Part shown: positions 34,875 through 43,680 of the stretch, one piece after another
How positions within the stretch are numbered: the stretch's first letter is position 1
Layout of the letters: each line of letters begins with the position of its first letter
Assembly: GCA_018433765.1 (NCBI GenBank)
Contig: JAHDQO010000021.1
Coordinates: 124,001 to 188,000 of the forward strand
Source: Tissierellales bacterium
GTDB lineage: Bacteria; Bacillota; Clostridia; Tissierellales; Sedimentibacteraceae
DNA: 64,000 nucleotides
Direction of reading: 5' to 3'
Notes under the pieces: model-generated
Database searches by the model: none
Told to the model about the DNA's origin: nothing
The model's input: only the letters and a program-made list of their open reading frames with translations
Made by a program: the position numbers and the translations under genes

Positions 34875-35270
34875 CTATCCCTCTAACTTTTTGCTGTATA
34901 AATAATAAGTAGCCATATACACTAACGGAAGTATTTCAAGAAATAATACTATATTTGTTGCAGTAAAATTCACACTATTAGATACCTCACCAAATTCAAT
35001 AAAATATCTGCAAATCATACCTATTAACAAACTAATAAATGAAATACTATATACTTTTATAGTCTGACCCTTACCAAGCAAAGAAATAAACACTGATGGT
35101 ATTACATACACAGCATTTGTTAAGTGTAAAATAATATTTGAATAGGCAGTATATTGTGGAAATAGTGGAAAAGCTGCACAACCGAATATTGCAATATAAG
35201 TTATAAAAATAGTCCATGATAATTTCCTTTTTTTGTTTACAAGTTTACTCAAGACATTTATCTCTTCCAT
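34875..35270 (-). CDS. four-helix membrane protein
   Basis: A 131-residue integral membrane protein with four hydrophobic helices (about 17-37, 45-65, 72-92, 105-125), a basic N-terminus (KLVNKKRKLS) and Lys at the end. No family recognised; the layout resembles small MarR-linked membrane proteins. ATG at 35270 lies after GGAGGT. Probably co-transcribed with the small membrane protein downstream. Confidence 0.62.
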   Translation of the reverse strand: MEEINVLSKLVNKKRKLSWTIFITYIAIFGCAAFPLFPQYTAYSNIILHLTNAVYVIPSVFISLLGKGQTIKVYSISFISLLIGMICRYFIEFGEVSNSVNFTATNIVLFLEILPLVYMATYYLYSKKLEG

Positions 35271-35350
35271 CTTACAAAACCTCCTATTATATAATAATCC
35301 GTATTATTTTATTGTGCTATTATCTGGTTGAAAACCGCTAATGTAGTAAT

Positions 35351-35520
35351 AGGATAAACTTGACAAATTGACTAATTATCTGATTCTAATTTAATATAGC
35401 TGTAATTGTATATTTAATCTTTTTGCTAAATTTATATTTATTATATCACATTGTTTCCATGCTCTAATTATTATTTTTTACTTGAAGCTAATATTAGTCT
35501 TGTTCACGGCTTTTCAAAAG
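35351..35520 (+). repeat. decayed RAYT 3' end with degenerate REP unit
   Basis: AGGATAAACTTGACAAATTG then ACTAATTATCTGATTCTAA, and about 130 further bases that align with the transposase 3' coding end (shared ATATAGCTGTAATTGTATAT, TTAATCTTTTTGCTAAAT, CTAATTATTATTTTT). It fills most of the gap between 35271 and 35586. No intact frame. Confidence 0.72.
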
Positions 35521-35586
35521 AAAGGCTTTGGTAAAACTCCATCTACTTTAGTCCGAAATCTTTATATGTTCATTCTAAGGCAATAA

Positions 35587-36399
35587 TTATTTTTGATTAA
35601 AGGCTAATTTTTCATAATGCTTATACACTGAATGGAACTTTCCACTATATCCTTTTTTCCATGGTTTTTTCTTTCCACAAAAATGTAGTATTACTGTATT
35701 GTTAATAACATGTTCCATATCCCACTTACCTTTGCTAGCCATTTTATAATATGTAAAATACCTTACATCGTAGTTGTATAATTTTTCATCCAAGCTCTTA
35801 ATCTGTTTTGAATACAGTGCGTTTAAAACATCTTGATCTGGCAATGTTAAGTGTACATGATTTAATTCTACAAACTTGAAAATAGAATCTTCATCAATCC
35901 TTTTCCTTTGTAGTTCTAGATTCATTAAAAGTACTCCTGAATTATAGTAGTTACTAATCTCATACGGATAAAACCTAATTTTATTTATTTCTTTAAATGC
36001 AATAATGTCATGAAATGCAGCGGCATACAAGTACCCTTCAAGATTATTATTGTATAAATTTGTTATTGAGTTGATTACTAAAATATCCGGATCCAAATAC
36101 AATATTCTGTCAATATCATCAGGTAATAATTTAAATGCAAGCAACCGGTAGTACATTTCCTTAGTATAGTATAGATGAGAAGGAGCATTTGAAAAACAAC
36201 TGTTATCAACATATAATACTTTTAGTTGGCTTCCATTATTGTTGATATAGTTATTCAAATTAGATATTTCTTCATCCTTTATACTTGAATGCATCAAAAA
36301 AATTGTAAAACTCTCTTTCTGATTATTTAGAAATAGTGATTTTAGCATAACTTTTAACGGTTTAATATAATTAGAATCTAAAGTAACAAGTATATTCAT
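35587..36399 (-). CDS. glycosyltransferase family 8 protein
   Basis: About 270 residues. GT8 features: N-terminal NILVTLDSNYIKPLKVML, the metal-binding DXD motif in RILYLDPDILV, NSGVLLMNLEL, LPDQDVLNAL and the C-terminal HFCGKKKPW. These retaining enzymes move hexoses from UDP- or other sugar donors onto surface glycans or lipooligosaccharides. The start at 36399 follows GGAGGG; the frame extends upstream to 36474 but without a site. It stands alone next to the MarR gene. Acceptor unknown. Confidence 0.88.
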   Translation of the reverse strand: MNILVTLDSNYIKPLKVMLKSLFLNNQKESFTIFLMHSSIKDEEISNLNNYINNNGSQLKVLYVDNSCFSNAPSHLYYTKEMYYRLLAFKLLPDDIDRILYLDPDILVINSITNLYNNNLEGYLYAAAFHDIIAFKEINKIRFYPYEISNYYNSGVLLMNLELQRKRIDEDSIFKFVELNHVHLTLPDQDVLNALYSKQIKSLDEKLYNYDVRYFTYYKMASKGKWDMEHVINNTVILHFCGKKKPWKKGYSGKFHSVYKHYEKLAFNQK

Positions 36400-36592
36400 A
36401 TTGGATAAACCCTCCTTCGCAAAATTAGTTTTTGCGAACCTTATATAGATAAAAATATGAATTTTCCTATACATAGTTTGTATATTATCTTTTTTTTATA
36501 TGCATAGTATATTAATACAGTCCTTGAGTTTAATTATTACAAGTAGAAAGTAATCCTCTTTCATCTATTGTTCATGAGCCATAATTTTGTGG

Positions 36593-37054
36593 TTATTCCT
36601 TCTCTTTACTTAACGATTCATCAATTTCTTCACGCAAAAATGTAATATACTTCCCCAACAGTGAAATACATTCTTCACGTTCGTGCTTCGACATTTTTGC
36701 AAGAGCTCTTTGCTCTGCATCATAAATGTCTAACACCGTATTTTTTCCAAACTCTATTCCAACTTCGGTCATACGAATGTTCTTTCTATTACGTGTACCC
36801 GGAACTCTTTCAAGAAATATGTATCCTTTTTTTGTTAAGCTCGCAACGACTGAGTTTACAGTTTGTTTTGGCAAATACCATATATCACAGATGTCTTGCT
36901 GAGAACACTCTCCTTCAAAAGTAAAAAGTGAATATAATACCCTGAATTCACTGTCAGAAACTCCTAATTTGCTAGAGATATAGCGATAGATGGAAATGAG
37001 TTCTTTTTCTTGTTGATTCAATGTTTCAAGTTGTTGTTTGATATGTTTATTCAT
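36593..37054 (-). CDS. MarR-family regulator, autoregulated
   Basis: A 153-residue winged-helix protein: SQQDICDIWYLPKQTVNSVVASLTKKGYIFLERVPGTRNRKNIRMTEVG spans the recognition helix and wing. Its own promoter contains two palindromes built on TCCGAATTCGGA, one between the -35 and -10 boxes and one at the start site, strong evidence of autorepression. Part of this gene and its promoter was copied to 34.34-34.59 kb. No transporter gene is directly linked, though GT8 lies downstream on the same strand. Confidence 0.9.
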   Translation of the reverse strand: MNKHIKQQLETLNQQEKELISIYRYISSKLGVSDSEFRVLYSLFTFEGECSQQDICDIWYLPKQTVNSVVASLTKKGYIFLERVPGTRNRKNIRMTEVGIEFGKNTVLDIYDAEQRALAKMSKHEREECISLLGKYITFLREEIDESLSKEKE

Positions 37055-37072
37055 TTAAAAATCCCCTTAAAT

Positions 37073-37129
37073 ATCAAGTATCCGAATTTGGATACTTGAT
37101 ATTGTAGTCCGAATTCGGATATTTGTCAA
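37073..37129 (-). promoter_or_regulatory. marR promoter with two operators
   Basis: Minus strand TTGACA (37129-37124), 17 bases, TACAAT (37106-37101). Palindrome TCCGAATTCGGA (37108-37119) lies between the boxes. A 28-base palindrome with 11-base arms ATCAAGTATCC (37073-37100) lies over the start site. Confidence 0.8.
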
Positions 37130-37611
37130 GAACTTTTTCAACTGGGGTTGAGTTATGATGCTATCTTCGGCTGTTTTGTTCAGTTATTGGCTGAACGATT
37201 TACGATGTATGAGCAAATATGACAATATAATCAAACTAATGGAAGAACATTGCGGAAGTGGTATCCCTTGCTCCAAATATAATGTTTGTAGTTCTCTTTT
37301 GTAATTTGCTAATTGTCAATTATTGTTTTCTCATAGTGTTAATCATAGAAACACCGCTCCTTTGTCAACTTATCAAGCCTGACCCCGCTCTTTTCTTTAA
37401 TTTCATTATTTTACCCTTTTTATTCATAGCAATTGTTGAAAACAAGTAATGAGTTTAAAATTGTTTCATCAAATGTAAATAGCACCCATTAGATGCGTTG
37501 AATGCTTAGAAACCAATAAAGGCTTAGTTTAGTTTTGATTATTGTTATGAATAATTAGGGTTTAAGGTATATAATCAGTACTGATAATATCATATATTAT
37601 GAGGTGATTAA
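37130..37611. other. intergenic stretch with duplicated segment and REP unit
   Basis: 37130-37269 is the upstream part of the segment copied at 34.4-34.59 kb. 37364-37386 is a REP-like unit. The rest is AT-rich and carries the promoter of the XRE-type gene. No gene seen. Confidence 0.6.
37364..37386 (-). repeat. solo REP-like unit
   Basis: GTCAACTTATCAAGCCTGAC then CCC, one base off the RAYT end. Both this copy and the one at 34605 are followed by GCTCTTTT on the plus strand. Confidence 0.78.
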
Positions 37612-39366
37612 ATGATAGATATAGCAAATCAAATTACTCTTTTGAGAAAAGAAAAAGGATATACTCAAGAAACTTTAGCAGAAATGTTAAATGTAAGTCC
37701 ACAAGCAATTAGTAAATGGGAAAATGGACGTTCCATACCTGAAACTTCTATTCTGCCTAGACTTGCTAAACATTTAGGATGTTCAATTGATAATATACTT
37801 ATACCTGCTGAATTACAAGTGCTTGAAGCAATATATACTGATGGAGATATCAAATTAAATGTTACTAAGAAAATTAATAAGCTAGCTGACAATGATACAT
37901 TAATAATAAATATTGGAGAACCAACTTTTAAAAAAGTTAATGATAACAATAGAGTATGGTATTTACTATTAAAATATAAAACTCCTTCAGGTATTTTTTA
38001 TTCATATGCCAAACAAGGTGATGAGTTGTGTATAAAAGCTAATAAAAAAGGCATAGAGAGTTACAGTAACGGACTTGATATAATAGATGCATATTATGGA
38101 AATAGTGAGGCATACAGTAATGTTATGAACAAAATAAAGCATTACAAGTATTTTAACTGGACAAACTACAATGCAAATCATGAGACTTTTCCAAGTAATC
38201 CTTCTACAGCAAAAATTGAATATTTATCCATAATTTATGTTAATGATACTGGAATTAACTTAGTTGTATGTGAAGAAAGTGAAAATATTGTATATTCATC
38301 AGATAAAAAGAACTTGTTTAGGGAACTCTCTGTAGAAGATAAAAGGATAATTAAAGGAATAGAACCCTTAAGTTTTGAAAATAAAATGGATTGTACTTGG
38401 GCTGGTGCGCTAACTGTTGCACTAAAAGGAATGGGTAGAGATACATCTTATGAAGAAGTAATGGGAGTGTCAGGTGCATGTTATAGAATTGCATTTCATC
38501 CAGTATGGGATTACAGTTCTGTAGATGCTCTTGTAGCTTATGATTATGCAACACCTGGTTATAAAGCATTTGGATTTAAATGTGTACATGCGGAAAGAGT
38601 ACCTAAAGAGTTTAGAGAAAGTGAAAGAAATTGTATTGTACGTGAGTTAAATAAGAATATTCCTGTATTAGCAATTAACTTACGAGTTGCACCTGAGTGG
38701 GGAGTTATTACAGGATATGAAGAGCATGGAAAAACATTATTGTGTAGAACATATTTTGATAAAGAAATTATTGATAGAGAATTTTTAGGTAACGACAGAT
38801 ATTTATATGTTGATAACTGGCCATTCATTATTTCTCATTTTGAAGAGGAATTTACTCCACCATCTGCTAAAGATAATTTAATTAATTCTTTAAAAATTAT
38901 GATTGATAGTAATAGAAAAAAAGAAGGAAGATGTGGATATGCAATGGGGTATGAAGCATATAATCAATGGTGTATAGCTTTAAAAAACAAAAAATTATTT
39001 AGTGAATCAAATAATAATGATGAAGACTTTTTTAGAAGATTTGATGTAAATCATTATTGCTTATTGGCTTTAGTTGATGCTCGTAGATGTGCATATGAAT
39101 ATTTAAATGAAAGTTCAAAATTATTTAATGACGACAAATGTACTAAATTAGTAGAACTATCTAATATATTTAATGAAATATATTTAATAGCTGAAAGAGT
39201 GTATAAAAAACTATTAAATATAAAAAAAGATTCAAATAAAATAAAAGTTATTTGGAATAATGAACTTCGTAATGAACAGGTTGATGAACTACAAAAAATA
39301 TTAATATTAGAAAAAAAAGCTGAGAAAAAAGCAAGTAAAATTGTAGGTATATTACAGCAAAGTTAA
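37612..39366 (+). CDS. XRE regulator fused to BtrH-like cysteine domain
   Basis: A 584-residue fusion. Residues 5-62 are an XRE helix-turn-helix (LRKEKGYTQETLAEMLNVSPQAISKWENGRSIPE). Residues about 70-235 form a strand-rich domain of unknown type. From about 255 a papain/BtrH-like region starts at Cys261 (KMDCTWAGALTVALKGMG). It continues through CYRIAFHP and a Gly-rich VITGYEEHGKTLL stretch. The last 140 residues are helical, as in DUF4872-type tails. It may be a regulator with its own enzymatic or ligand-binding module. ATG at 37612 follows GAGGTG. Confidence 0.78.
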   Translation: MIDIANQITLLRKEKGYTQETLAEMLNVSPQAISKWENGRSIPETSILPRLAKHLGCSIDNILIPAELQVLEAIYTDGDIKLNVTKKINKLADNDTLIINIGEPTFKKVNDNNRVWYLLLKYKTPSGIFYSYAKQGDELCIKANKKGIESYSNGLDIIDAYYGNSEAYSNVMNKIKHYKYFNWTNYNANHETFPSNPSTAKIEYLSIIYVNDTGINLVVCEESENIVYSSDKKNLFRELSVEDKRIIKGIEPLSFENKMDCTWAGALTVALKGMGRDTSYEEVMGVSGACYRIAFHPVWDYSSVDALVAYDYATPGYKAFGFKCVHAERVPKEFRESERNCIVRELNKNIPVLAINLRVAPEWGVITGYEEHGKTLLCRTYFDKEIIDREFLGNDRYLYVDNWPFIISHFEEEFTPPSAKDNLINSLKIMIDSNRKKEGRCGYAMGYEAYNQWCIALKNKKLFSESNNNDEDFFRRFDVNHYCLLALVDARRCAYEYLNESSKLFNDDKCTKLVELSNIFNEIYLIAERVYKKLLNIKKDSNKIKVIWNNELRNEQVDELQKILILEKKAEKKASKIVGILQQS

Positions 39367-39376
39367 AGATTAGCAT

Positions 39377-39417
39377 AAAAATGTATTTACTTAGTTACGA
39401 CTAAATAAATACATTTT
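39377..39417 (+). terminator. rho-independent terminator
   Basis: Arms AAAATGTATTTA and TAAATACATTTT, with an additional inner TTAG/CTAA pairing, followed by TATTTTTT. It is placed 11 bases after the XRE-fusion stop. Confidence 0.8.
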
Positions 39418-39498
39418 TATTTTTTACTACCAATTTTCTTTTGAACGAGAAATCAATTATTTGCTAACATGTTTACAAATACGAGGTCAAACGAACTT

Positions 39499-42351
39499 TC
39501 ACATTTTATCATAGAAATACTCTTTCAAGTACTTACCTGTATATGAATTATTATTTTCTATTATCTTTTCTGGACTCCCTTCGGCTACTAATTCGCCTCC
39601 TTTTTCTCCTGCTTCAGGTCCTAAGTCAATGATATAGTCAGCTACCTTGATTAAATCCAAATTATGCTCAATAACCAAAACAGTATTACCCTGATTTACT
39701 AACTCATCTAAAGCCAATATAAGTTTTTCGATATCATCTAAATGAAGTCCTGTTGTTGGTTCATCCAATAAATAGAGATTATCCTTTTTCTTCTTTAATT
39801 TACCTAGTTCTTTTCCAAGTTTTATCCTTTGAGCTTCTCCCCCTGATAAAGAGCTTGAGCTTTGTCCCAACTTCAGATAACCTAGTCCAAGTTTATTTAA
39901 CACTTTGATTTTTCTATAGATTCCATTCACGTCTTTAAAAAATTCCAATGCTTCTTCCACTGTTAAATCAAGGACCTCAGCAATATTTTTTCCTCTGTAT
40001 TTAACAGATAATATGTCACTCTTATAACGCTGCCCTTTACATACTGGGCAAACTGTAGTAATGTCTTGTACAAACTGTAATTCCATCACTATCCTTCCTT
40101 CACCATTACAGTTTTCACATCTACCTTCAGTCGTATTAAAGCTGAAATATGTGTTGTTGTACCCCTTATTTTTGGCCTCTTCCGTATTCGCATATAGTTT
40201 ACGTATGCTATCATAAATACCCAAGTAAGTAGCTACATTAGACCTGGAGCTCCTACCTATTGGTGTTTGATCAATATTTCTTATATCACTAATATACTCT
40301 ATTCCTTCTATACTGTCGTAGCAACCAGGCAAAACTCTTTTATCATGTGTTTTAGATATAATTGCTTTGTAGAGTACTTCATTGACAATACTACTCTTTC
40401 CTGAACCTGAAACTCCAGTAACACAAATCAATGTATGAAGGGGTATGTTGACATTAATATCTTTTAGATTGTTTTCCTTAGCTCCTTTTATTGTAATAGA
40501 CTTTCCAGAGCCTTGTCTTCTCTTCTTAGGCAGCCTTATACCTTTAATATTATTTAAGTATTTACCTAACAGGCTATTCCCTTGTTTAATCTCATGGATA
40601 CTTCCTGTGGCAACAATTTCTCCCCCGTGAATTCCAGCTCCAGGTCCAATTTCAATAATATAATCAGCCGTTTTGATGATATCCATATCATGTTCTACAA
40701 CAATAACAGTATTACCTGCTTCCTTTAATCTCTTTAGCGATTTAATTATCCTATATGTGTCCCTCGCATGAAGACCTATACTTGGCTCATCAAGAATATA
40801 TATCATTCCCATTAAATCCAAACCAATTTGCGTGGAGAGTCTAATTCTTTGCGTTTCTCCCCCGGACAGTGAATTAGCACTTCTACCTAAATTTAAATAT
40901 TCGAGTCCAATTTCAATTAATGCATTAAGCTTTAGTCTTAATTCAGCTAACAGCTGTTGTATAGAATCTTTTTTTGACTCTGGTATATGGATGTTCTCTA
41001 GAAAGGTCTTTAACTCTGTTATATTAAAACAACCAAAAGTATATATATCAACATTATCAATTTTCACTAACAATCTGCTTCTTTTGATTTTTTTTCCTTT
41101 ACAGTCTGGACAAAGTCTATCAACAAACAACCTTTCATTTTGTTTACTTGTTGAATTCTCCAACACACTTTTTTTATAAAATCTATTTACATAATTGACA
41201 AGACCTTCATAACTTACGAATCTTCTCTTATTAACCTCATATCTTTCACCATTAGGCCTCAATAATTCATATCGCTCACCTTTTGTTCCATACATTAGAA
41301 CATCTTTAACACTTTCACTTAACTCTTCATATGGTGCATCTATATCAAAATCATAATGATTTGCAAGGCTATACAATCTAGCTGCACCATTTCTATCTGC
41401 CAATAAAAATTGGGAGATATAGAAAGGATTCTGTCTCATACTTTTTTTACTATCTTTTATCAATAATCTGGGTTCTGTTACTTTATAAGTCCCTAGTCCA
41501 TGGCATGTTGGGCATGCACCACTTAAATCATTGGCTGAAAAATCTTTAGGCATGTATCTACCTGCAACAATATTATGTTCACAACCAAAGAAGTCATTTA
41601 TCACTTTTCTAATGTTTTCATTAGGTATATCATCGCTAATAATATCAAACTTCACTAAGTTATCTCCCATATCCAATGCACGCTTTATTGAAGTAGCTAA
41701 TATTTCATAGTTATCTTTCAGTATGCTAACTTCATCTACTACAACATAGATTGTGAATTGTTCCTCTTGATTTAATTGGATGCTATCCTTCATGTTATAT
41801 AGAATTCCATTAATTAATATTTTTCTAAAGCCTTTATTGCGTAAATCCGTCAACAAATAATCATAGTCTTCATCATATATTTTGTTTACTGGTGCTAGTA
41901 TCTGCAATATAGTATCTTCTGGTAAATTCATTAAATGATCAACCATTTGATTAATTGAATAACTGTTAATCACATTATGGCACACTGGACAATGGGCTTG
42001 TCCTAGGATAGAATACAACATCCTTACATAACTTGATAAATCCGTTAAAGTCGCAACTGAAGATCTTGGATTCGTAATACTTCTTTTTTGAGGTATTGAT
42101 ATTACTGGAGATAAGCCGTTTACCATATCCACATCAGGTTTAGGCATATTTATTATTCCTGTTTTTGAAGCGGAAGATAATGATTGCAGAAATCTCCTTT
42201 GTGCTTCACCATATAATACATTATACGCAAGAGATGTTTTTCCCGACCCACTTACACCAGTAATGACAACAAAGCTATCTCTCGGTATTTCCACACTGAC
42301 ATTTTTAAGATTATTCTCTCTTGCATTCTTTATACTTATACTCTTCTCCAT
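39499..42351 (-). CDS. UvrA paralogue (excinuclease ABC subunit A family)
   Basis: A 950-residue double ABC ATPase of the UvrA family. Walker A motifs GVSGSGKTSL and GVSGSGKSSIV; signatures LSGGETQRIRL and LSGGEAQRIKL; Walker B IYILDEPSIGLH and LYLLDEPTTGLH. Zinc-finger cysteine pairs are retained (CPVCHN, CPTCHGLG, CPDCKGKK, CENCNGEG, CPVCKGQR). The N-terminus and several linkers differ from standard UvrA (for example QRRFLQSLSSASKTG), so it looks like a UvrA2-type paralogue linked to drug or DNA-adduct tolerance rather than housekeeping uvrA. No uvrB or uvrC is nearby. It follows a nucleotidyltransferase gene by 58 bases. Confidence 0.88.
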   Translation of the reverse strand: MEKSISIKNARENNLKNVSVEIPRDSFVVITGVSGSGKTSLAYNVLYGEAQRRFLQSLSSASKTGIINMPKPDVDMVNGLSPVISIPQKRSITNPRSSVATLTDLSSYVRMLYSILGQAHCPVCHNVINSYSINQMVDHLMNLPEDTILQILAPVNKIYDEDYDYLLTDLRNKGFRKILINGILYNMKDSIQLNQEEQFTIYVVVDEVSILKDNYEILATSIKRALDMGDNLVKFDIISDDIPNENIRKVINDFFGCEHNIVAGRYMPKDFSANDLSGACPTCHGLGTYKVTEPRLLIKDSKKSMRQNPFYISQFLLADRNGAARLYSLANHYDFDIDAPYEELSESVKDVLMYGTKGERYELLRPNGERYEVNKRRFVSYEGLVNYVNRFYKKSVLENSTSKQNERLFVDRLCPDCKGKKIKRSRLLVKIDNVDIYTFGCFNITELKTFLENIHIPESKKDSIQQLLAELRLKLNALIEIGLEYLNLGRSANSLSGGETQRIRLSTQIGLDLMGMIYILDEPSIGLHARDTYRIIKSLKRLKEAGNTVIVVEHDMDIIKTADYIIEIGPGAGIHGGEIVATGSIHEIKQGNSLLGKYLNNIKGIRLPKKRRQGSGKSITIKGAKENNLKDINVNIPLHTLICVTGVSGSGKSSIVNEVLYKAIISKTHDKRVLPGCYDSIEGIEYISDIRNIDQTPIGRSSRSNVATYLGIYDSIRKLYANTEEAKNKGYNNTYFSFNTTEGRCENCNGEGRIVMELQFVQDITTVCPVCKGQRYKSDILSVKYRGKNIAEVLDLTVEEALEFFKDVNGIYRKIKVLNKLGLGYLKLGQSSSSLSGGEAQRIKLGKELGKLKKKKDNLYLLDEPTTGLHLDDIEKLILALDELVNQGNTVLVIEHNLDLIKVADYIIDLGPEAGEKGGELVAEGSPEKIIENNNSYTGKYLKEYFYDKM

Positions 42352-42409
42352 AGATTTCCAACATCCTTTCTATTGTGTTTATAACCAAATGGTAACCTTT
42401 TAAATAGTC

Positions 42410-43339
42410 TTAACAATCATAATTATACGCATATGCTGCTTCTTCATAAAAATACTTGCTTTTATCTACAATTTTGATCGATTCACTAGTTTTAATTAAT
42501 ATATTCTTTTCAGTTAACCAATTATATGCATCTGTCAATTCATTTCCTTCATTATTAAAAGAATATTTTCTTTCAATATATTCATTGATTTCTGAAATTC
42601 CTCTTACTTCGCCCTCTGTTTCAAGCCAATTTATTATAGGAGCAAAGATTAATGCTGTTCTATCAACTAAATATCTCGTACATTCATCTACAGAATTTTC
42701 AATCATATGATAAGTAAGGGGTTGTTTCAATAAATCGGCATAGACCTCTTCCCAAAAAACAGGATTTAATTTATGTGCTTGAACTTCCACCAATTTACTC
42801 TGATATTGGTTATGTAAAGCTATTTCTATACTAGATAAATTCTTTATTAATTTTAAATACACATTAAATATCTCTACAATATCTTTTGATTGATTCAAAG
42901 TCTTCTTAACTTTTATTATACTTGTAACTGAATAAACACCATATCTTAACAAGTTTCCTTCTTTCTCTATAGTTCCTAGTGTTCCCTTATCTGAATATAA
43001 ATTCTTTATCATATTATCCGTGCAATATAGTAACTTACTTTGATTCAGTATTGATTTAAATATGCTATAGTTCTGTGGGCTCTGAGCTAACTCAATAAAA
43101 TATTTCCTACTGTATAACTCAACTTGAAGGTCTATATCCTCTTCTATGAGAGAGAACTGTTTGTAAATGTTTTTGTTATTGTCTTTGGAAATTAACCAAA
43201 TATCAATATCTGAATCTTCCCATAAATTACCATTAACTATACTTCCGTAAGAAATAACTCCTATGATTTCTTTATCTTTTTTTATCTTGTCAAGAAATGC
43301 CTCTAATATTCTGTTATATTTGTTATTTAATTCATTCAT
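42410..43339 (-). CDS. nucleotidyltransferase-domain protein
   Basis: A 309-residue protein. The N-terminal 110 residues form a minimal pol-beta-type nucleotidyltransferase domain with YGSIVNGNLWEDSDIDIWL (G-S then D-x-D) and a third acidic residue in DLQVEL. A helical middle region and a possible winged-helix tail follow (residues about 250-300). Relatives include aminoglycoside adenylyltransferases and MNT antitoxins; no HEPN partner is seen. Located just upstream of the UvrA paralogue, so both may belong to one resistance unit. Substrate unknown. Confidence 0.78.
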   Translation of the reverse strand: MNELNNKYNRILEAFLDKIKKDKEIIGVISYGSIVNGNLWEDSDIDIWLISKDNNKNIYKQFSLIEEDIDLQVELYSRKYFIELAQSPQNYSIFKSILNQSKLLYCTDNMIKNLYSDKGTLGTIEKEGNLLRYGVYSVTSIIKVKKTLNQSKDIVEIFNVYLKLIKNLSSIEIALHNQYQSKLVEVQAHKLNPVFWEEVYADLLKQPLTYHMIENSVDECTRYLVDRTALIFAPIINWLETEGEVRGISEINEYIERKYSFNNEGNELTDAYNWLTEKNILIKTSESIKIVDKSKYFYEEAAYAYNYDC

Positions 43340-43358
43340 TACCTACAGCACCTCATTT

Positions 43359-43442
43359 CTACAAGTCTCCATCAATAATTTTACCTGTATCTTTAAAAGT
43401 AAAACTTTCATAAAGTCTTTTAGCAATATGATTTTCTAACAT
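43359..43442 (-). pseudogene. C-terminal remnant of a GNAT acetyltransferase
   Basis: A 27-codon frame: MLENHIAKRLYESFTFKDTG, then KIIDGDL and a stop. E-N-x-x-A-x-x-L-Y-E-S-x-x-F-K-x-T-G is the usual last motif of GNAT enzymes. No upstream part of the domain is found, so this is a leftover fragment. Confidence 0.55.
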
Positions 43443-43680
43443 TGTTATAATAATTTTAAAACATATTCCAATATTTATCAACAATGTTATGTATTACTTA
43501 TCATCTTTTTTTAACAAACAATATCATCAAATTTCAAAATATAAATATTAAGACAAGGGACTAATGTGCCCTTTTTTAAAGATTAAATTTAAAAAAGTCG
43601 TAATTAGCATATTTTTCATGAATAATTAAAGATTAATTGTGATATAATTGCATAATAACCGATTTATTTACAATATTAAT

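Noticed and set aside
43648-43680. ATG at 43648 as flavodoxin start
   Set aside because: It lies within a few bases of the probable -10 box and has no ribosome site.
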